A DNA stretch of 64,000 nucleotides from Candidatus Aminicenantota bacterium (GTDB lineage: Bacteria; Acidobacteriota; Aminicenantia; Aminicenantales; UBA8522): the NCBI GenBank assembly GCA_017886205.1, contig JAFNEO010000012.1:130482-194481 (forward strand), read 5' to 3'. The position numbers were made by a program, and so were the translations under genes. The notes under the pieces were generated by a model. That model searched no databases, had not been told where the DNA came from, and worked only from the letters and a program-made list of their open reading frames with translations. Below are positions 8,800-18,328 of the stretch, piece after piece (position 1 is the stretch's first letter; each line of letters starts with the position of its first letter).

Positions 8800-10209
8800 A
8801 TGGAACCGGCCGCTGAAAACGCCCTTCCCCGCTACAACCTCGGCTATGTCTGGCTGATCTCCCTCGTCGCCGCCATGGGAGGCCTCCTTTTCGGCTATGA
8901 CTGGGTCGTCATCGGCGGGGCCAAGCCGTTCTTCGAGCCGTTTTTCAACCTAACCCGCGAGTCGCTCCGCGGCTGGGCTAACAGCTGCGCGCTACTAGGT
9001 TGCCTGGCCGGCGCGGTCCTCTCGGGCGGGCTGAGCGACCGGTTCGGCCGCAAGCGCCTGCTCGTCGTCGCCGCCCTGCTGTTCGCGGTGTCGTCGGTCC
9101 TGACGGGTTGGGCGTCGAGCTTTAGCGGGTTTGTTGCGTTTCGGATCCTCGGCGGTGTGGCCATCGGCATGGCCTCCAACCTGTCGCCGATGTACATTGC
9201 TGAGGTCGCCCCCGCTCATATCCGGGGCCGACTGGTGTCCACCAACCAGCTCACCATCGTCATCGGCATCCTGTCCGCCCAAATCGTGAACTGGCTCATT
9301 GCCAGGGCCGTGCCGAACGGGGCCACCGCGGAATTCATCCGTCAGTCCTGGTACGGACAGTACGGATGGAGATGGATGTTCACGGCCGTAGCGGTGCCGT
9401 CGCTCTTTTTCTTCGTGGGGTCCCTTCTGATCCCGGAGAGCCCGCGTTGGCTCGTGAAAAACGGCCGGCCGGACAGGGCGCGGCATGTTCTGGCCAAGAT
9501 CGGCGGCGCCGTCTTTGCCGAAGCCGAGGTGCGTGACATCCAGAGCACCCTGTCGCGGCAGGAAATCCAGCGCGTCCGTTTCCAGGACCTGCTCGAGCCG
9601 AAAATGACCAAAATCCTTTTCGTCGGTGTCACGCTGGCCGTTCTCCAGCAGTGGAGCGGGATCAACGTCATCTTCAACTACGCCGAGGAGATCTTTCGCG
9701 GGGCCGGATACGGCGTGAGCTCGATCATGTTCAACATCGTCATCACGGGCGCGGTAAACCTTTTATTCACCTTGATCGCGATCCAGACGGTGGACCGTTT
9801 CGGCCGCCGGGCCCTGATGCTCGTCGGCTGCGCGGGGATCGCTTTCTTCCATACGCTCATCGGTCTGGGCTACATGCTCCACCTGAAAGGCCCGATCGTC
9901 GTTGCCCCGGTGCTGGCGACGCTGGCCTGCTACGGTTTCTCCCTGGCGCCCATCACCTGGGTGCTGATTTCGGAGATCTTTCCCAACCGGATCCGCGGGG
10001 CGGCTATCTCCGTATCCACCTCGGCTCTCTGGATCGCGTGCTTCATCCTGACCTACACGTTTCCGCTGCTCAACGGGGCGCTCGGCCCGGCGAAAACATT
10101 CTGGCTCTATGCCCTCATCTGCGCTGCGGGTTGTATTTTTATTTTCATGCGCGTGCCGGAGACCAAGGGCAAGACGCTGGAGGAGATAGAGCGCGAGCTG
10201 GTGGATTAA
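8800..10209 (+). CDS. Sugar porter MFS transporter (SP family)
   Basis: The 469-residue protein has 12 predicted membrane spans and the SP-family signatures: GGLLFGYD in span 1, DRFGRKR between spans 2 and 3, PESPRWL before the central loop, DRFGRR in the second half and PETKGKTLEE at the end. It is an inner-membrane uniporter or proton symporter for a monosaccharide. The ATG at 8800 is chosen over a TTG two codons earlier because the conserved N-terminus fits. It is divergent from the rhamnosidase-like gene across about 200 bases, which suggests shared control and perhaps rhamnose or a related sugar as substrate. Confidence 0.9.
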   Translation: MEPAAENALPRYNLGYVWLISLVAAMGGLLFGYDWVVIGGAKPFFEPFFNLTRESLRGWANSCALLGCLAGAVLSGGLSDRFGRKRLLVVAALLFAVSSVLTGWASSFSGFVAFRILGGVAIGMASNLSPMYIAEVAPAHIRGRLVSTNQLTIVIGILSAQIVNWLIARAVPNGATAEFIRQSWYGQYGWRWMFTAVAVPSLFFFVGSLLIPESPRWLVKNGRPDRARHVLAKIGGAVFAEAEVRDIQSTLSRQEIQRVRFQDLLEPKMTKILFVGVTLAVLQQWSGINVIFNYAEEIFRGAGYGVSSIMFNIVITGAVNLLFTLIAIQTVDRFGRRALMLVGCAGIAFFHTLIGLGYMLHLKGPIVVAPVLATLACYGFSLAPITWVLISEIFPNRIRGAAISVSTSALWIACFILTYTFPLLNGALGPAKTFWLYALICAAGCIFIFMRVPETKGKTLEEIERELVD

Positions 10210-10298
10210 GAGAGACCAGCGCCGGGACCCATTGCGCAGTGGGGCCATCCGGGATAAAATAGACACTGTTTCTTTCGCTGGCAAGATCGAGGTGTGAA

Positions 10299-11432
10299 AT
10301 GAAAAAACGGGTCCTTATTGTCATCGCAATCCTGGCGGTCTTCCTATTTTTTCGCCTGGCTCTCGCGCAGAAAGTCAAGACGGTCGACGGCATAACCGTC
10401 GTGTCCAACGGCAAGAAACCGGTCCCGGTCAAGGGGCAGCCCGCCAAAATCAAGCTGGCCGAAGAACTGACCATCGGTGGCGGCAGCAACCCGGACCAAG
10501 CCTTTTCCCAGGTGGGCACGTTTGTCGTGGACGAAGGGGGCAGCATTCTTGCCCTCGATTTCAAGGACCAGAAGATCAAGGTGTTTGATAGCACCGGAAA
10601 ATTCCTCCGTCTGATCGGCAAACCCGGACAGGGCCCGGGAGAGCTGGGGATGGCTTCGGGGATCCAGCTCATGACCGACAACACGCTTGTCGTCGAGGAC
10701 GCCACCAACCGCCGGCTGGCCCTGTTCAAACCTACAGGTGAGTTCCTCAAGAATATCTCCATGGCCGACAAGCTGGGGCTGGTCAACATCCTCCTTGACG
10801 GCAAGGGCAACGCCATGGGAAGGGAGATGGGACTGGTCGAGGGGAATGCCAAGATGTTCTTTGAGATCAAGAAATTCGATCCGGACCTCAAACCGCTCTT
10901 CACCCTCGACAAGATCGAGTTCCCCATCCCCGTTCCAGGCTCCGGCACCAAGATAAACATCCTGGAGATGATCTCCGCCTACCAGTTCGACCCGGCGGGC
11001 AACATCTACTATGGCCGGAACGCGGACTATGAGATTAAAATCTACAGCCCGGAGGGCAAGCACATCCGGACCATCCAGAAGGAATATGACCGGGTCAAGG
11101 TTACCCAGACGGATATCGATGAGATGCTGGAAAGGATCCCGAACGCAACGCCCGGCGTCAACATTAAGGAGATGTTCTCCTTCCCCGAGTACTTCCCGCC
11201 CTTCCAATTCTTCCTCCTCGACGACCAGGGGAGGCTGTATGTCCGGACTTTTACCAAGGGAAAAGCCAAGGGCGAGTACGAGATCGATGTCTTCGATCCG
11301 GAGGGAAAATTCATCGCCCAGTTCATCACCAAGTCGGACCTCCGGCTATGGAAGGCTGGCAAAGCTTACGGCATCGAGGAAACGGACGAGGGCTACCAGG
11401 TGATCAAAAGATATGCTGTTCTGACAGAATAG
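10299..11432 (+). CDS. Secreted 6-bladed beta-propeller protein
   Basis: A signal peptide (LIVIAILAVFLFFRLALAQ) is followed by repeated blades with motifs such as ILALDFKDQKIKVFDSTGKFLRLIGKPGQGPGE, AGNIYYGRNADYEIKIYSPEGK and GRLYVRT. This matches NHL/6-bladed beta-propeller proteins abundant in Bacteroidetes, Acidobacteria and Aminicenantes. The ATG has GAGGTG upstream. The role is unknown; such proteins usually bind ligands or other proteins in the envelope. No operon partner is evident, as the next gene is convergent. Confidence 0.8.
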   Translation: MKKRVLIVIAILAVFLFFRLALAQKVKTVDGITVVSNGKKPVPVKGQPAKIKLAEELTIGGGSNPDQAFSQVGTFVVDEGGSILALDFKDQKIKVFDSTGKFLRLIGKPGQGPGELGMASGIQLMTDNTLVVEDATNRRLALFKPTGEFLKNISMADKLGLVNILLDGKGNAMGREMGLVEGNAKMFFEIKKFDPDLKPLFTLDKIEFPIPVPGSGTKINILEMISAYQFDPAGNIYYGRNADYEIKIYSPEGKHIRTIQKEYDRVKVTQTDIDEMLERIPNATPGVNIKEMFSFPEYFPPFQFFLLDDQGRLYVRTFTKGKAKGEYEIDVFDPEGKFIAQFITKSDLRLWKAGKAYGIEETDEGYQVIKRYAVLTE

Positions 11433-11490
11433 CCGAGGGCTCGTCCGCCACCCATCTCCTAATCAGGAGCGCCCATAGGCTGGATAGATC

Positions 11491-12285
11491 CTATCCGCGT
11501 CCCAGTCTCTTCACCCGCTTGGCGATTTTCTTCTTGATCTTCTCGTAGGACGGAGGAGGCCCTGTCCGGACTTGTTTTTCGTTGACGAACAGGGCATCGG
11601 AGAGGCCCCATTCGAAAATGGTCTCGCGGTCGAACGCATCCACGGAATTGAAGACGACCCGGTCGCCGAACTCCGAGGCCGCCCGCCTGGCCCGCTCGAA
11701 GGTCATGTTCATCGCGGGGCACCAGCCGTGGAGGAGAGCCGTGACGGTGACTTTGCCGGGAGTTGTCTCCGGAGTCTTTCTCGGCTTGATCCAGCGGGGA
11801 GGCTTGGCGTCATTGTTAAAAGGTTTCCAGAGCAGAACCTGCATCCCCATCTTGTCAGCGGGTTTATACCCGTGCCTCTTGAACCAGGAGGCCCTCATGA
11901 AAACGGGGATGGCCATTCCCCAGGCGGCCATGCCCTTGGCGCCCCTTTCCTTGGCATCCTCTTCCGCAGCCTGGAGCAGCGCCCGGCCCATCCCTCTTTT
12001 CTGGAAATTGCCCCGCCCCTTCTTATGGCCGTGAACCCAGATGCAAAGGACGAAATAGAGGTCCCTCCCCTCGGCGCCGGGGGAGAGTTCGATGGGCACA
12101 TACTGGATCATGCCCCCGACCTCATCCTTGTCGCCGAGCGCCAGTTTGACGCGGAGTCCCCGGTCTTTCATCTTCTCGTACCACCGCGCCTTGTGGTCTC
12201 CGGCCTCCCGGATCTCTTCCGACCAATCTTCCAGGCAGACGAAGTAGAGGGGCTTGTGCTCATCCTTCAAATCAACGATTTCCAT
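11491..12285 (-). CDS. GNAT N-acetyltransferase with YoaP-like C-terminal domain
   Basis: Residues 1-155 form a GNAT fold; the acetyl-CoA loop is seen around RGMGRALLQAAEEDAKERGAKG. The C-terminal part (about residues 178-255) has LLHGWCPAMNMTFERARRAASEFG, a thioredoxin-like half with a single Cys, ending in a basic helix, as in YoaP-type acetyltransferases. The start at 12285 has GGAGG at good spacing. The substrate is unknown. The gene is divergent to gatE. Confidence 0.8.
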   Translation of the reverse strand: MEIVDLKDEHKPLYFVCLEDWSEEIREAGDHKARWYEKMKDRGLRVKLALGDKDEVGGMIQYVPIELSPGAEGRDLYFVLCIWVHGHKKGRGNFQKRGMGRALLQAAEEDAKERGAKGMAAWGMAIPVFMRASWFKRHGYKPADKMGMQVLLWKPFNNDAKPPRWIKPRKTPETTPGKVTVTALLHGWCPAMNMTFERARRAASEFGDRVVFNSVDAFDRETIFEWGLSDALFVNEKQVRTGPPPSYEKIKKKIAKRVKRLGRG

Positions 12286-12344
12286 GGCCTGCCTCCGTTT
12301 GTTATCTTATGGGGACTTTTCTTGAATTGCAAACTCCCGGGCGC

Positions 12345-12373
12345 TTTACCGGGACGGGTCGTTATGGTATATT
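12345..12373 (+). promoter_or_regulatory. Predicted sigma70 promoter of gatE-gatD, near-leaderless
   Basis: TTTACC (12345-12350) and TATATT (12368-12373) are separated by 17 bases. Transcription would begin about 12380, only some 7 bases before the likely gatE ATG at 12387. No ribosome-binding site precedes that ATG. Confidence 0.5.
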
Positions 12374-12386
12374 CCCTCACTCATCC

Positions 12387-14315
12387 ATGCCCAGGATTTT
12401 CGATTACGGAGAGCTCGAAGAGAAGGATTACCTCGAGCTTGGGTTCAAGTCCGGCCTGGAGATCCACCAGCAGCTCAAGACTCAAAAGAAGCTCTTCTGC
12501 CGCTGTCCCGCCGGGGATTATTACGAAGATTACGACGCCGAAGTCCTTCGCCACATGCGGCCGACTCTCTCCGAGCTTGGAGAATACGACGGCACAGCGC
12601 TGATGGAGTTTAAGACCCGCAAGGAGATTATCTACCAGCTCAACAATCGCAACGTCTGCACCTACGAGATGGACGACACTCCGCCCTTCGAGCTCAACCT
12701 GGAGGCCCTCGACATCGCCCTCGAGGTCACTCTACTCCTCAACTGCAACCTGGTCGGCGAGCTCCACATCGCCCGCAAGCAGTACCTCGACGGCAGCATC
12801 CCGGCCGGCTTCCAGCGGACGACCATCCTGGGAACCGACGGTTGGGTCCCTTACAAGGATAGGCGCATCGGCATCCGCCAGCTGGGCCTGGAGGAGGATG
12901 CCTGCCGCGAGGTCAGCGATCGGGGCCACCGCCGGGTCTACAGGACCGATCGCCTCAGCATCCCGCTGATCGAGACGGTGACCTATCCCGACATGCGCGC
13001 TCCCTGGGAAGTGGCCGAGGTGGCCGAGCTCCTGCGCGAGCTGGCGCGCGCGACGGGTAAGGTTCGGACCGGAATCGGCCGGGCCCGGCAGGACGTGAAC
13101 GTCAGCGTGGAAGGCGGGACACGTGTCGAGATCAAGGGTGTCCATCGGATCCCCTACATACCGCGGCTCACTCATTTCGAAGCCCTGAGGCAGGCCAACC
13201 TGCTCGAGCTCAGGAGCGAGCTCCACAAAAGAGGTGTGACCAAACAGACTCTGAGGTCGAACTCGATCGAAGTGACCGAGGCGCTGAAAAATACAGCCTT
13301 CTCGCCGATCCGCGGCGCGCTGGAGAGGGAATGGCGCGTGATGGCCGTCGGCCTGGCCGAGTTCAAAGGGTTGCTGAGCTTCCCGCTCCAGCCGCGCCGC
13401 GACTTCGCCAGCGAAATCTCGGACCGCGTCCGGGTCATCGCTTGCTTAGACGAGCTCCCCAACATCGTCCACAGCGAGATGATGGACAGCCCGCTCACGG
13501 CGACCGAATGGAAGAAGGTCGGCTCGGCGCTCAAAGCGAAGAAGGACGACGCCATAGTGCTTGTCTGGGGAGACAAGAAGGACGCAGAGACGGCGGTCGG
13601 CGAGATCATCATCCGCGCCCGGGAAGCCGCGGACGCCATCCCGAACGAGACGCGACAGGCCTTTCCTTCCGGTATCAACGGTTTCGAGAGGATCCTGCCC
13701 GGGCCCGACCGGATGTATCCGGATACCGATATGCCGCCGGTGCCTCTTTCCGAGGAGCGGATCGAACGGGCTAAGGGCAGGCTGCCGCTTCTCCCTTGGC
13801 AGCGCCGGGCCTATTACCGGGAGCTGGGTCTTCCTCAGGAAATCATCGAAGACCTTGTGACCGACAAGCGGGCGCCCCTCCTCCAGCAGGCCCTAGAAAC
13901 GCTTCCGCTCCAGCCGATCCTGGCCGCGGTCATCCTTAGCCAGACCTTGAAATCTCTGGAGAGAAAAGGCTTCCCGACGGCCCGACTTAGGGATGAAGCA
14001 CTGCTCGACCTGTTGCGACGCTTCACCGACGGGGAGTTCGCCAGAGAGGGCTTCCCGGACATCCTGAAGTTGATGTCGACAGAGGATTGGCGGCCGGGAG
14101 AGACGATCGCCAAGCTGGGCCTTGTCAAGCTGAGCGATGAGGATGTTCGGGAGATCGTCCAGATCGTGGGGAGAGTGGAAAGAAGCCTCGACCCCCAGGA
14201 CCTGGAGAAGAAATGGCGCTACCTGATGGGCGTTTTGATGGCCGAGCTCAGGGGAAGAGCGCCCGGGGAGAAGGTGGCGTCCTTCCTCAGGGAGGTCCTG
14301 GAGACGGGCACCTAG
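12387..14315 (+). CDS. gatE: Glutamyl-tRNA(Gln) amidotransferase subunit E (archaeal type)
   Basis: GatE is the tRNA-binding and kinase subunit of the GatDE amidotransferase, which converts Glu-tRNA(Gln) to Gln-tRNA(Gln). The start shows GLEIHQQLKTQKKLFCRCP, a hallmark of GatE as distinct from GatB. The catalytic cradle includes RKQYLDGSIPAGFQRT and ARQDVNVSV. The central region around FASEISDRVRV fits the AspRS-like GAD insertion found in GatE. A YqeY-like helical tail ends the protein. I place the start at 12387; an ATG at 12309 would add 26 residues unlike the family. gatD follows after 28 bases. GatDE is regarded as archaeal, so presence in a bacterial contig is notable. Confidence 0.9.
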   Translation: MPRIFDYGELEEKDYLELGFKSGLEIHQQLKTQKKLFCRCPAGDYYEDYDAEVLRHMRPTLSELGEYDGTALMEFKTRKEIIYQLNNRNVCTYEMDDTPPFELNLEALDIALEVTLLLNCNLVGELHIARKQYLDGSIPAGFQRTTILGTDGWVPYKDRRIGIRQLGLEEDACREVSDRGHRRVYRTDRLSIPLIETVTYPDMRAPWEVAEVAELLRELARATGKVRTGIGRARQDVNVSVEGGTRVEIKGVHRIPYIPRLTHFEALRQANLLELRSELHKRGVTKQTLRSNSIEVTEALKNTAFSPIRGALEREWRVMAVGLAEFKGLLSFPLQPRRDFASEISDRVRVIACLDELPNIVHSEMMDSPLTATEWKKVGSALKAKKDDAIVLVWGDKKDAETAVGEIIIRAREAADAIPNETRQAFPSGINGFERILPGPDRMYPDTDMPPVPLSEERIERAKGRLPLLPWQRRAYYRELGLPQEIIEDLVTDKRAPLLQQALETLPLQPILAAVILSQTLKSLERKGFPTARLRDEALLDLLRRFTDGEFAREGFPDILKLMSTEDWRPGETIAKLGLVKLSDEDVREIVQIVGRVERSLDPQDLEKKWRYLMGVLMAELRGRAPGEKVASFLREVLETGT

Positions 14316-14343
14316 GGCCTGGATTGGAGAAAAGAGAAAACAC

Positions 14344-15726
14344 ATGAGCGATGTCTATAAGGGCTATAGGGGAGAGGCGCTCGCACTCCTCAAGGCGCAG
14401 GGGGTCCGGGTCTGGAGCGACGCCGACGTGACCACGACGCGAGGCCAGTTCACGGGCATCATCCTGCCGCGCTCCGAGACGGCCGACGACAAGCACATCG
14501 TCCTCAAGCTCCGCAACGGTTATAACGTCGGCATCACCGTAAACACAGTCACCGGGATCAAGGAAATCGGATACAGGGAAGCGCACTACAAAATCCCGGA
14601 GAAGGAGTTTCCGTACGATCCCCGGAAGCCGAGGGTGAAGCTCCTGGGGACGGGCGGGACGATCGCCAGCCGGCTCGACTATCGGACGGGAGCGGTCATT
14701 CCGGCCTTCACCCCCGGCGAGCTTTACGGCTCGGTCCCCGAGCTGGCCGATATCTGCAACCTCGAGACCGAGAAGCTCTACGGCGTCTTCAGCGAGAACA
14801 TGGGTCCGGAGCAATGGGTGGGCACGGCCAACGCCATCGGACGCGAGATCGAGAAGGGCGTGCAGGGGATCGTCATCGGGCACGGCACGGACACCATGCA
14901 CCACACGGCCGCGATCCTGTCGTTTATGGTCCAGAATTCTCCGGTGCCGATCGTCATGGTCGGGTCGCAGCGGTCGAGCGACCGGCCCTCCTCCGACGCG
15001 GCGCTCAACCTCATCGACGCCACCAAGACGGCCGCCGAGAGCGATATCGCCGAGGTCATGGTCTGCATGTTCGGGCCGACCAGCGACCAGTACGACCTGC
15101 TCCATCGGGGGACGCGCGTCCGCAAGATGCACTCCTCGTACCGGTCCACGTTCCGGACAATTGGTGACATCCCCATCGCTATGGTCAGCCGGAATAAGAT
15201 CATCACCCTGCGGGACGACTACAAGAGGCGGCGGAGCGATAAAAACGTCATCATCAATACGAACTATGAAGAGAAGGTCTCGATCGTCTATTATTACCCC
15301 AACATGAAGCCGGACATCATCGATTCGCTGATCGACAACGGCTACAAGGGGATCATCATAGCCGGGACCGGCCTCGGCCACGTCAACAAGCCCCTCTACC
15401 CGGCGCTGCGGCGGGCCCAGGAGAAGGGCATTGCCATGTACATGACGGTCCAGACCTTGTGGGGATACGTTCAGATGTTCGTCTATGACACGGGCCGGGA
15501 CATCATGGAGTTAGGGGTTGTGCCGGGGGCGAACATGCTCCCCGAAGTCGCCTACGTCAAGCTGGGCTGGGCGCTTGGGCAGTCATCAGATTTGATAAAA
15601 GTCAAAGAAATCATGCTCACCCCAATCGCCGGGGAAATCACCGAACGCGAGCCGCACAACGGATACCTCATCTATCAGGGCGGGATTCCCGAAGTCGAGC
15701 GCTTTGTCTCGAGCTACTGGAAGTAG
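14344..15726 (+). CDS. gatD: Glutamyl-tRNA(Gln) amidotransferase subunit D (archaeal type)
   Basis: GatD is the glutaminase subunit that supplies ammonia to GatE. The N-terminal domain (residues 1-90) is the GatD-specific beta domain (VRVWSDADVTTTRGQFTGII). The asparaginase-like domain has LLGTGGTIASR with catalytic Thr103 and Thr106, and the second signature GHGTDTMHHTA. At 460 residues it has the size of archaeal GatD, longer than plain L-asparaginases (about 330). A GGAGA motif precedes the ATG and the gene is downstream of gatE, so the two are co-transcribed. Confidence 0.92.
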   Translation: MSDVYKGYRGEALALLKAQGVRVWSDADVTTTRGQFTGIILPRSETADDKHIVLKLRNGYNVGITVNTVTGIKEIGYREAHYKIPEKEFPYDPRKPRVKLLGTGGTIASRLDYRTGAVIPAFTPGELYGSVPELADICNLETEKLYGVFSENMGPEQWVGTANAIGREIEKGVQGIVIGHGTDTMHHTAAILSFMVQNSPVPIVMVGSQRSSDRPSSDAALNLIDATKTAAESDIAEVMVCMFGPTSDQYDLLHRGTRVRKMHSSYRSTFRTIGDIPIAMVSRNKIITLRDDYKRRRSDKNVIINTNYEEKVSIVYYYPNMKPDIIDSLIDNGYKGIIIAGTGLGHVNKPLYPALRRAQEKGIAMYMTVQTLWGYVQMFVYDTGRDIMELGVVPGANMLPEVAYVKLGWALGQSSDLIKVKEIMLTPIAGEITEREPHNGYLIYQGGIPEVERFVSSYWK

Positions 15727-15766
15727 TACCAGGTTCGGGGTTCCTTAACGCGTTATGAATCAAGGA

Positions 15767-16198
15767 CTATTCTTCATAGTCCAGCTTGAATCTCAGCCAA
15801 AGATAGGGGAAACGACTGCCCCGGCCTGTCTCGACTGTGAAATAAACAACCTTTTCCTCGGCGCTTCGTTTCATCTTCAACCTCGGTTTCTGAGGGATAC
15901 TGGGATCTGTCATCTTGGACATGCCATAGGCTTCATATTGCAGCCGCTCCCCCTCGATGAGACACAGTATTTTGGTGCCCTTCTTGATCCGAAGGTAGCA
16001 CGACGGTGTATTTGGATTTTTCAACGCTTCCAGATCATAGCTGCCTTTCTCTATCACGATGTCCTGGAACTTCAAGCGGAAAGGAATTTCGACTCCCTTG
16101 AACTTGCCGATGTCCTTCAGTTGGGCGTAGATCGGGCTCGCCAGGAGCAGAATGAGAAAAATCCCGAGAACATTCCCCAGTACTCTATGTCTTGACAT
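15767..16198 (-). CDS. Small secreted protein (143 aa), unknown
   Basis: A clear signal peptide (VLGNVLGIFLILLLASPIYAQ) precedes a beta-rich body with KGVEIPFRLKFQDIVIEKGSYDLEALK. No family is recognised, although the pattern is reminiscent of small secreted proteins of Acidobacteria. The ATG at 16198 is chosen because GAGGAGG lies 7 bases upstream; a longer frame to 16261 has none. A duplicated sigma70 promoter at 16295-16323 reads toward this gene. Confidence 0.75.
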   Translation of the reverse strand: MSRHRVLGNVLGIFLILLLASPIYAQLKDIGKFKGVEIPFRLKFQDIVIEKGSYDLEALKNPNTPSCYLRIKKGTKILCLIEGERLQYEAYGMSKMTDPSIPQKPRLKMKRSAEEKVVYFTVETGRGSRFPYLWLRFKLDYEE

Positions 16199-16277
16199 GC
16201 TTTTCCTCCTCTTCCGGAAATGAAAAAGAAAGCTCTCTTGCAGATGCACAGACCTGCCCATTTCTGATCAGGATTTT

Positions 16278-16370
16278 CTGCAGCGCCTGGGCCCACTATA
16301 GACGAGAAAGCGAACGCTGTCAATATTGCCGTGGGCTTCCGTTTTTCTTATCTGAAAACAGACAAACCAT
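16278..16370 (-). repeat. 93-bp promoter-bearing repeat, copy 1
   Basis: This segment is identical to 23503-23595 except for two substitutions. On the minus strand it contains TTGACA (16318-16323) and TATAGT (16295-16300) separated by 17 bases, a near-consensus sigma70 promoter directed at the 143-residue secreted protein gene. The other copy directs at a decayed hydrolase. Confidence 0.85.
16295..16323 (-). promoter_or_regulatory. Sigma70 promoter TTGACA-N17-TATAGT
   Basis: The -35 box is perfect and the -10 box has one or two deviations; spacing is 17. The predicted start near 16288 gives a leader of about 90 bases for the gene starting at 16198. Confidence 0.75.
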
Positions 16371-16564
16371 TTTTATGGCGCGGAAAGCGAGGTCGATTCT
16401 ATCCTGCACTTGGGGACTTCCGGATGCGCATCTTTATCAGCAGCAACTCCGATAATGCGGACTGGGAGGGAAAGGGCCCCAACTGGAGCAAGAGGCATAT
16501 TCCTTCGATAGAATATGCCATTCGCACTCCTTGATAATATCTATTTCGGGCGATAGGACTCTGC

Positions 16565-18328
16565 GTGAAAAACGGCAGGGATTCAAGTATCATAAAAAAA
16601 GGAAGGACATGGCGCAAAAAAGAAACTCCCTCAAAAGGATGTTTGGACTCAGCAAAGAAACGAGACGACAATCTCCATTGGATCGGGGGAAAGACGCATT
16701 TCGTCCAGACCGGAGATATCATGGACCGAGGGGATAGGGCCAAAGAAATCCTTGACCTCCTGATGCGCCTCGAAAAAGAAGCTGAGGCCGCTGGCGGAAA
16801 GGTCCATATTCTTCTCGGGAACCATGAAGAGGCAACGATCACGGGAATCTCGCTGGGCTGCCCGGATTACGTATCCGCAAAGCAGTTCGTCTCTTTCCTC
16901 CCCGAAGATTTCAGGAAGGCCTGAGAGAAGGAATACATTTTCGGGCTTCTAGCCGATGAGCGTGCCCGGATTCAAAACCAGGGCGGGGGCTACGATGAAG
17001 ACCCGAATCTGCTAAACTTCTGGGACGGCGTCCTCAGCAACATCAGGCAGCGAAATGATCCTGAAGCCGCACTCGCCTATATCGACAATTTCAATCAGAC
17101 ATATGGAAAATGGCTTCTTCAGAAAAATAGCGTGATCAAGATCAACGATATCATCTTTGTCCACGGCGGCATCAACCTCCAATATTCGAGCTGGAAGCTC
17201 AAGGATATCAATGAGGGCTTCAGGCTGGAGCTGGGGGCCTACGCTTTGCATCCGACAAATCCCCGACTCGCCGGCCAGCCGTTTATACCGAAGCTGGTTT
17301 ACAACCCCCAGAGCCCACTCTGGTACCGGCAGGATGACGTAACCTCCCAAACGGAAATCGACAAAATCCTGGCTAACCTCGGGGCCCGCAGGATGGTCGT
17401 CGGCCATAACTTCCTCGGGTCCGGAGGGGGGAGCCCGATCGTTCTTCAGGAGGACGCCGTGGCCCGGTTTGAAAACAAAGTCTGGATGATCGATACCGGC
17501 ATCGGCTATTCAGATTTGGGGGGCATCCTTTACGCCCTGATCATCGAAGACGGAAAGTTTAATTTTTATGCCAGCTCAGCAGAGCCGGTGGAACAGAGCT
17601 CCGAAGAGCTTCCAACAAGTGAAGGGCCGAAAACCCCTGACGAGATCGAAAAGTACCTCAGGATATCCACACCCCAGGTGGTCATCCCCGGGGCGGCAGG
17701 ACGGACGGAGCCCTGGAAGGTCAGACTGGAGTTCAGCGGCATCACCCGCTGGGCCCAATTCAAATACATCAATCGCCCCAGGCCCGTGCCTATTCCTGAC
17801 AGTTTCAACTATGAGATAGCGGCCTATGAGCTCAAAAAGTATCTCGGCCTTGGCTTCGTCCCGCCAACTGTGGAAAGGACTATCAAAGATACTCTTGGCT
17901 CTCTCCAGATGTTCGTCGAAAACGCCATCCGGGAGTCGGATAGAAAAAGGGAGAACTTCCTGCCCGGCGACCAGGAGGCCTTTGATCAGGCGATGGCGGA
18001 CCTAGAGGTATTCGAAAACCTTGTCTATGACAGCTGCGAGAACGAGAAAGATACGCTGATCCAAAAGGACACAGGCAAAATCTACAGGGTCGATTTTTCC
18101 GAAGCCTTCGCCCCGGAGAACGGGACGATCCCGGGATGTGAAATCCTGCGCTGTTCCCGGAGACTCTACCAGAAGCTCTGCGACTGGGACCAGGAGAAGG
18201 TCACGGGCCTCCTGGCTCTCTATCTTAGCGAGGAAGAGATGCGGGCCCTTCACGCCCGCCAGGGTTCGATCGTCCGGATGATCCAAAAGCAGATAGAAGT
18301 CCGAGAGGAGAGCGCCGTCCTGTTCTAA
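16565..18328 (+). pseudogene. Interrupted PPP-type metallophosphatase fused to a kinase-like domain
   Basis: One reading frame runs through the interval, broken only by TGA at 16922-16924. The first part has PPP-family motifs TGDIMDRGD and LLGNHEEA, and the part after the stop has FVHGGINLQ and RRMVVGHNF, but the first motif GDxHG is missing, so the 5' end is truncated. From about 17700 a second domain shows EIAAYELKKYLGLGFVPPTVERT, GSLQMFVE and IYRVDFSEAF, a pattern I associate with HipA/FAM20-like kinase folds. The stop lies where an Arg codon would fit (CGA to TGA). The second half (17132-18328) might still be translated from an internal start. Confidence 0.7.

Noticed and set aside
14287-15381. 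364-codon minus-strand frame opposite gatD
   Set aside because: Shadow of gatD; no ribosome-binding site or recognisable domain.
16922-16924. TGA as a selenocysteine codon in the phosphatase fusion
   Set aside because: No SECIS-like hairpin directly follows, the family has no Cys at that point, and the N-terminal metal motif is lost as well, so decay is simpler.
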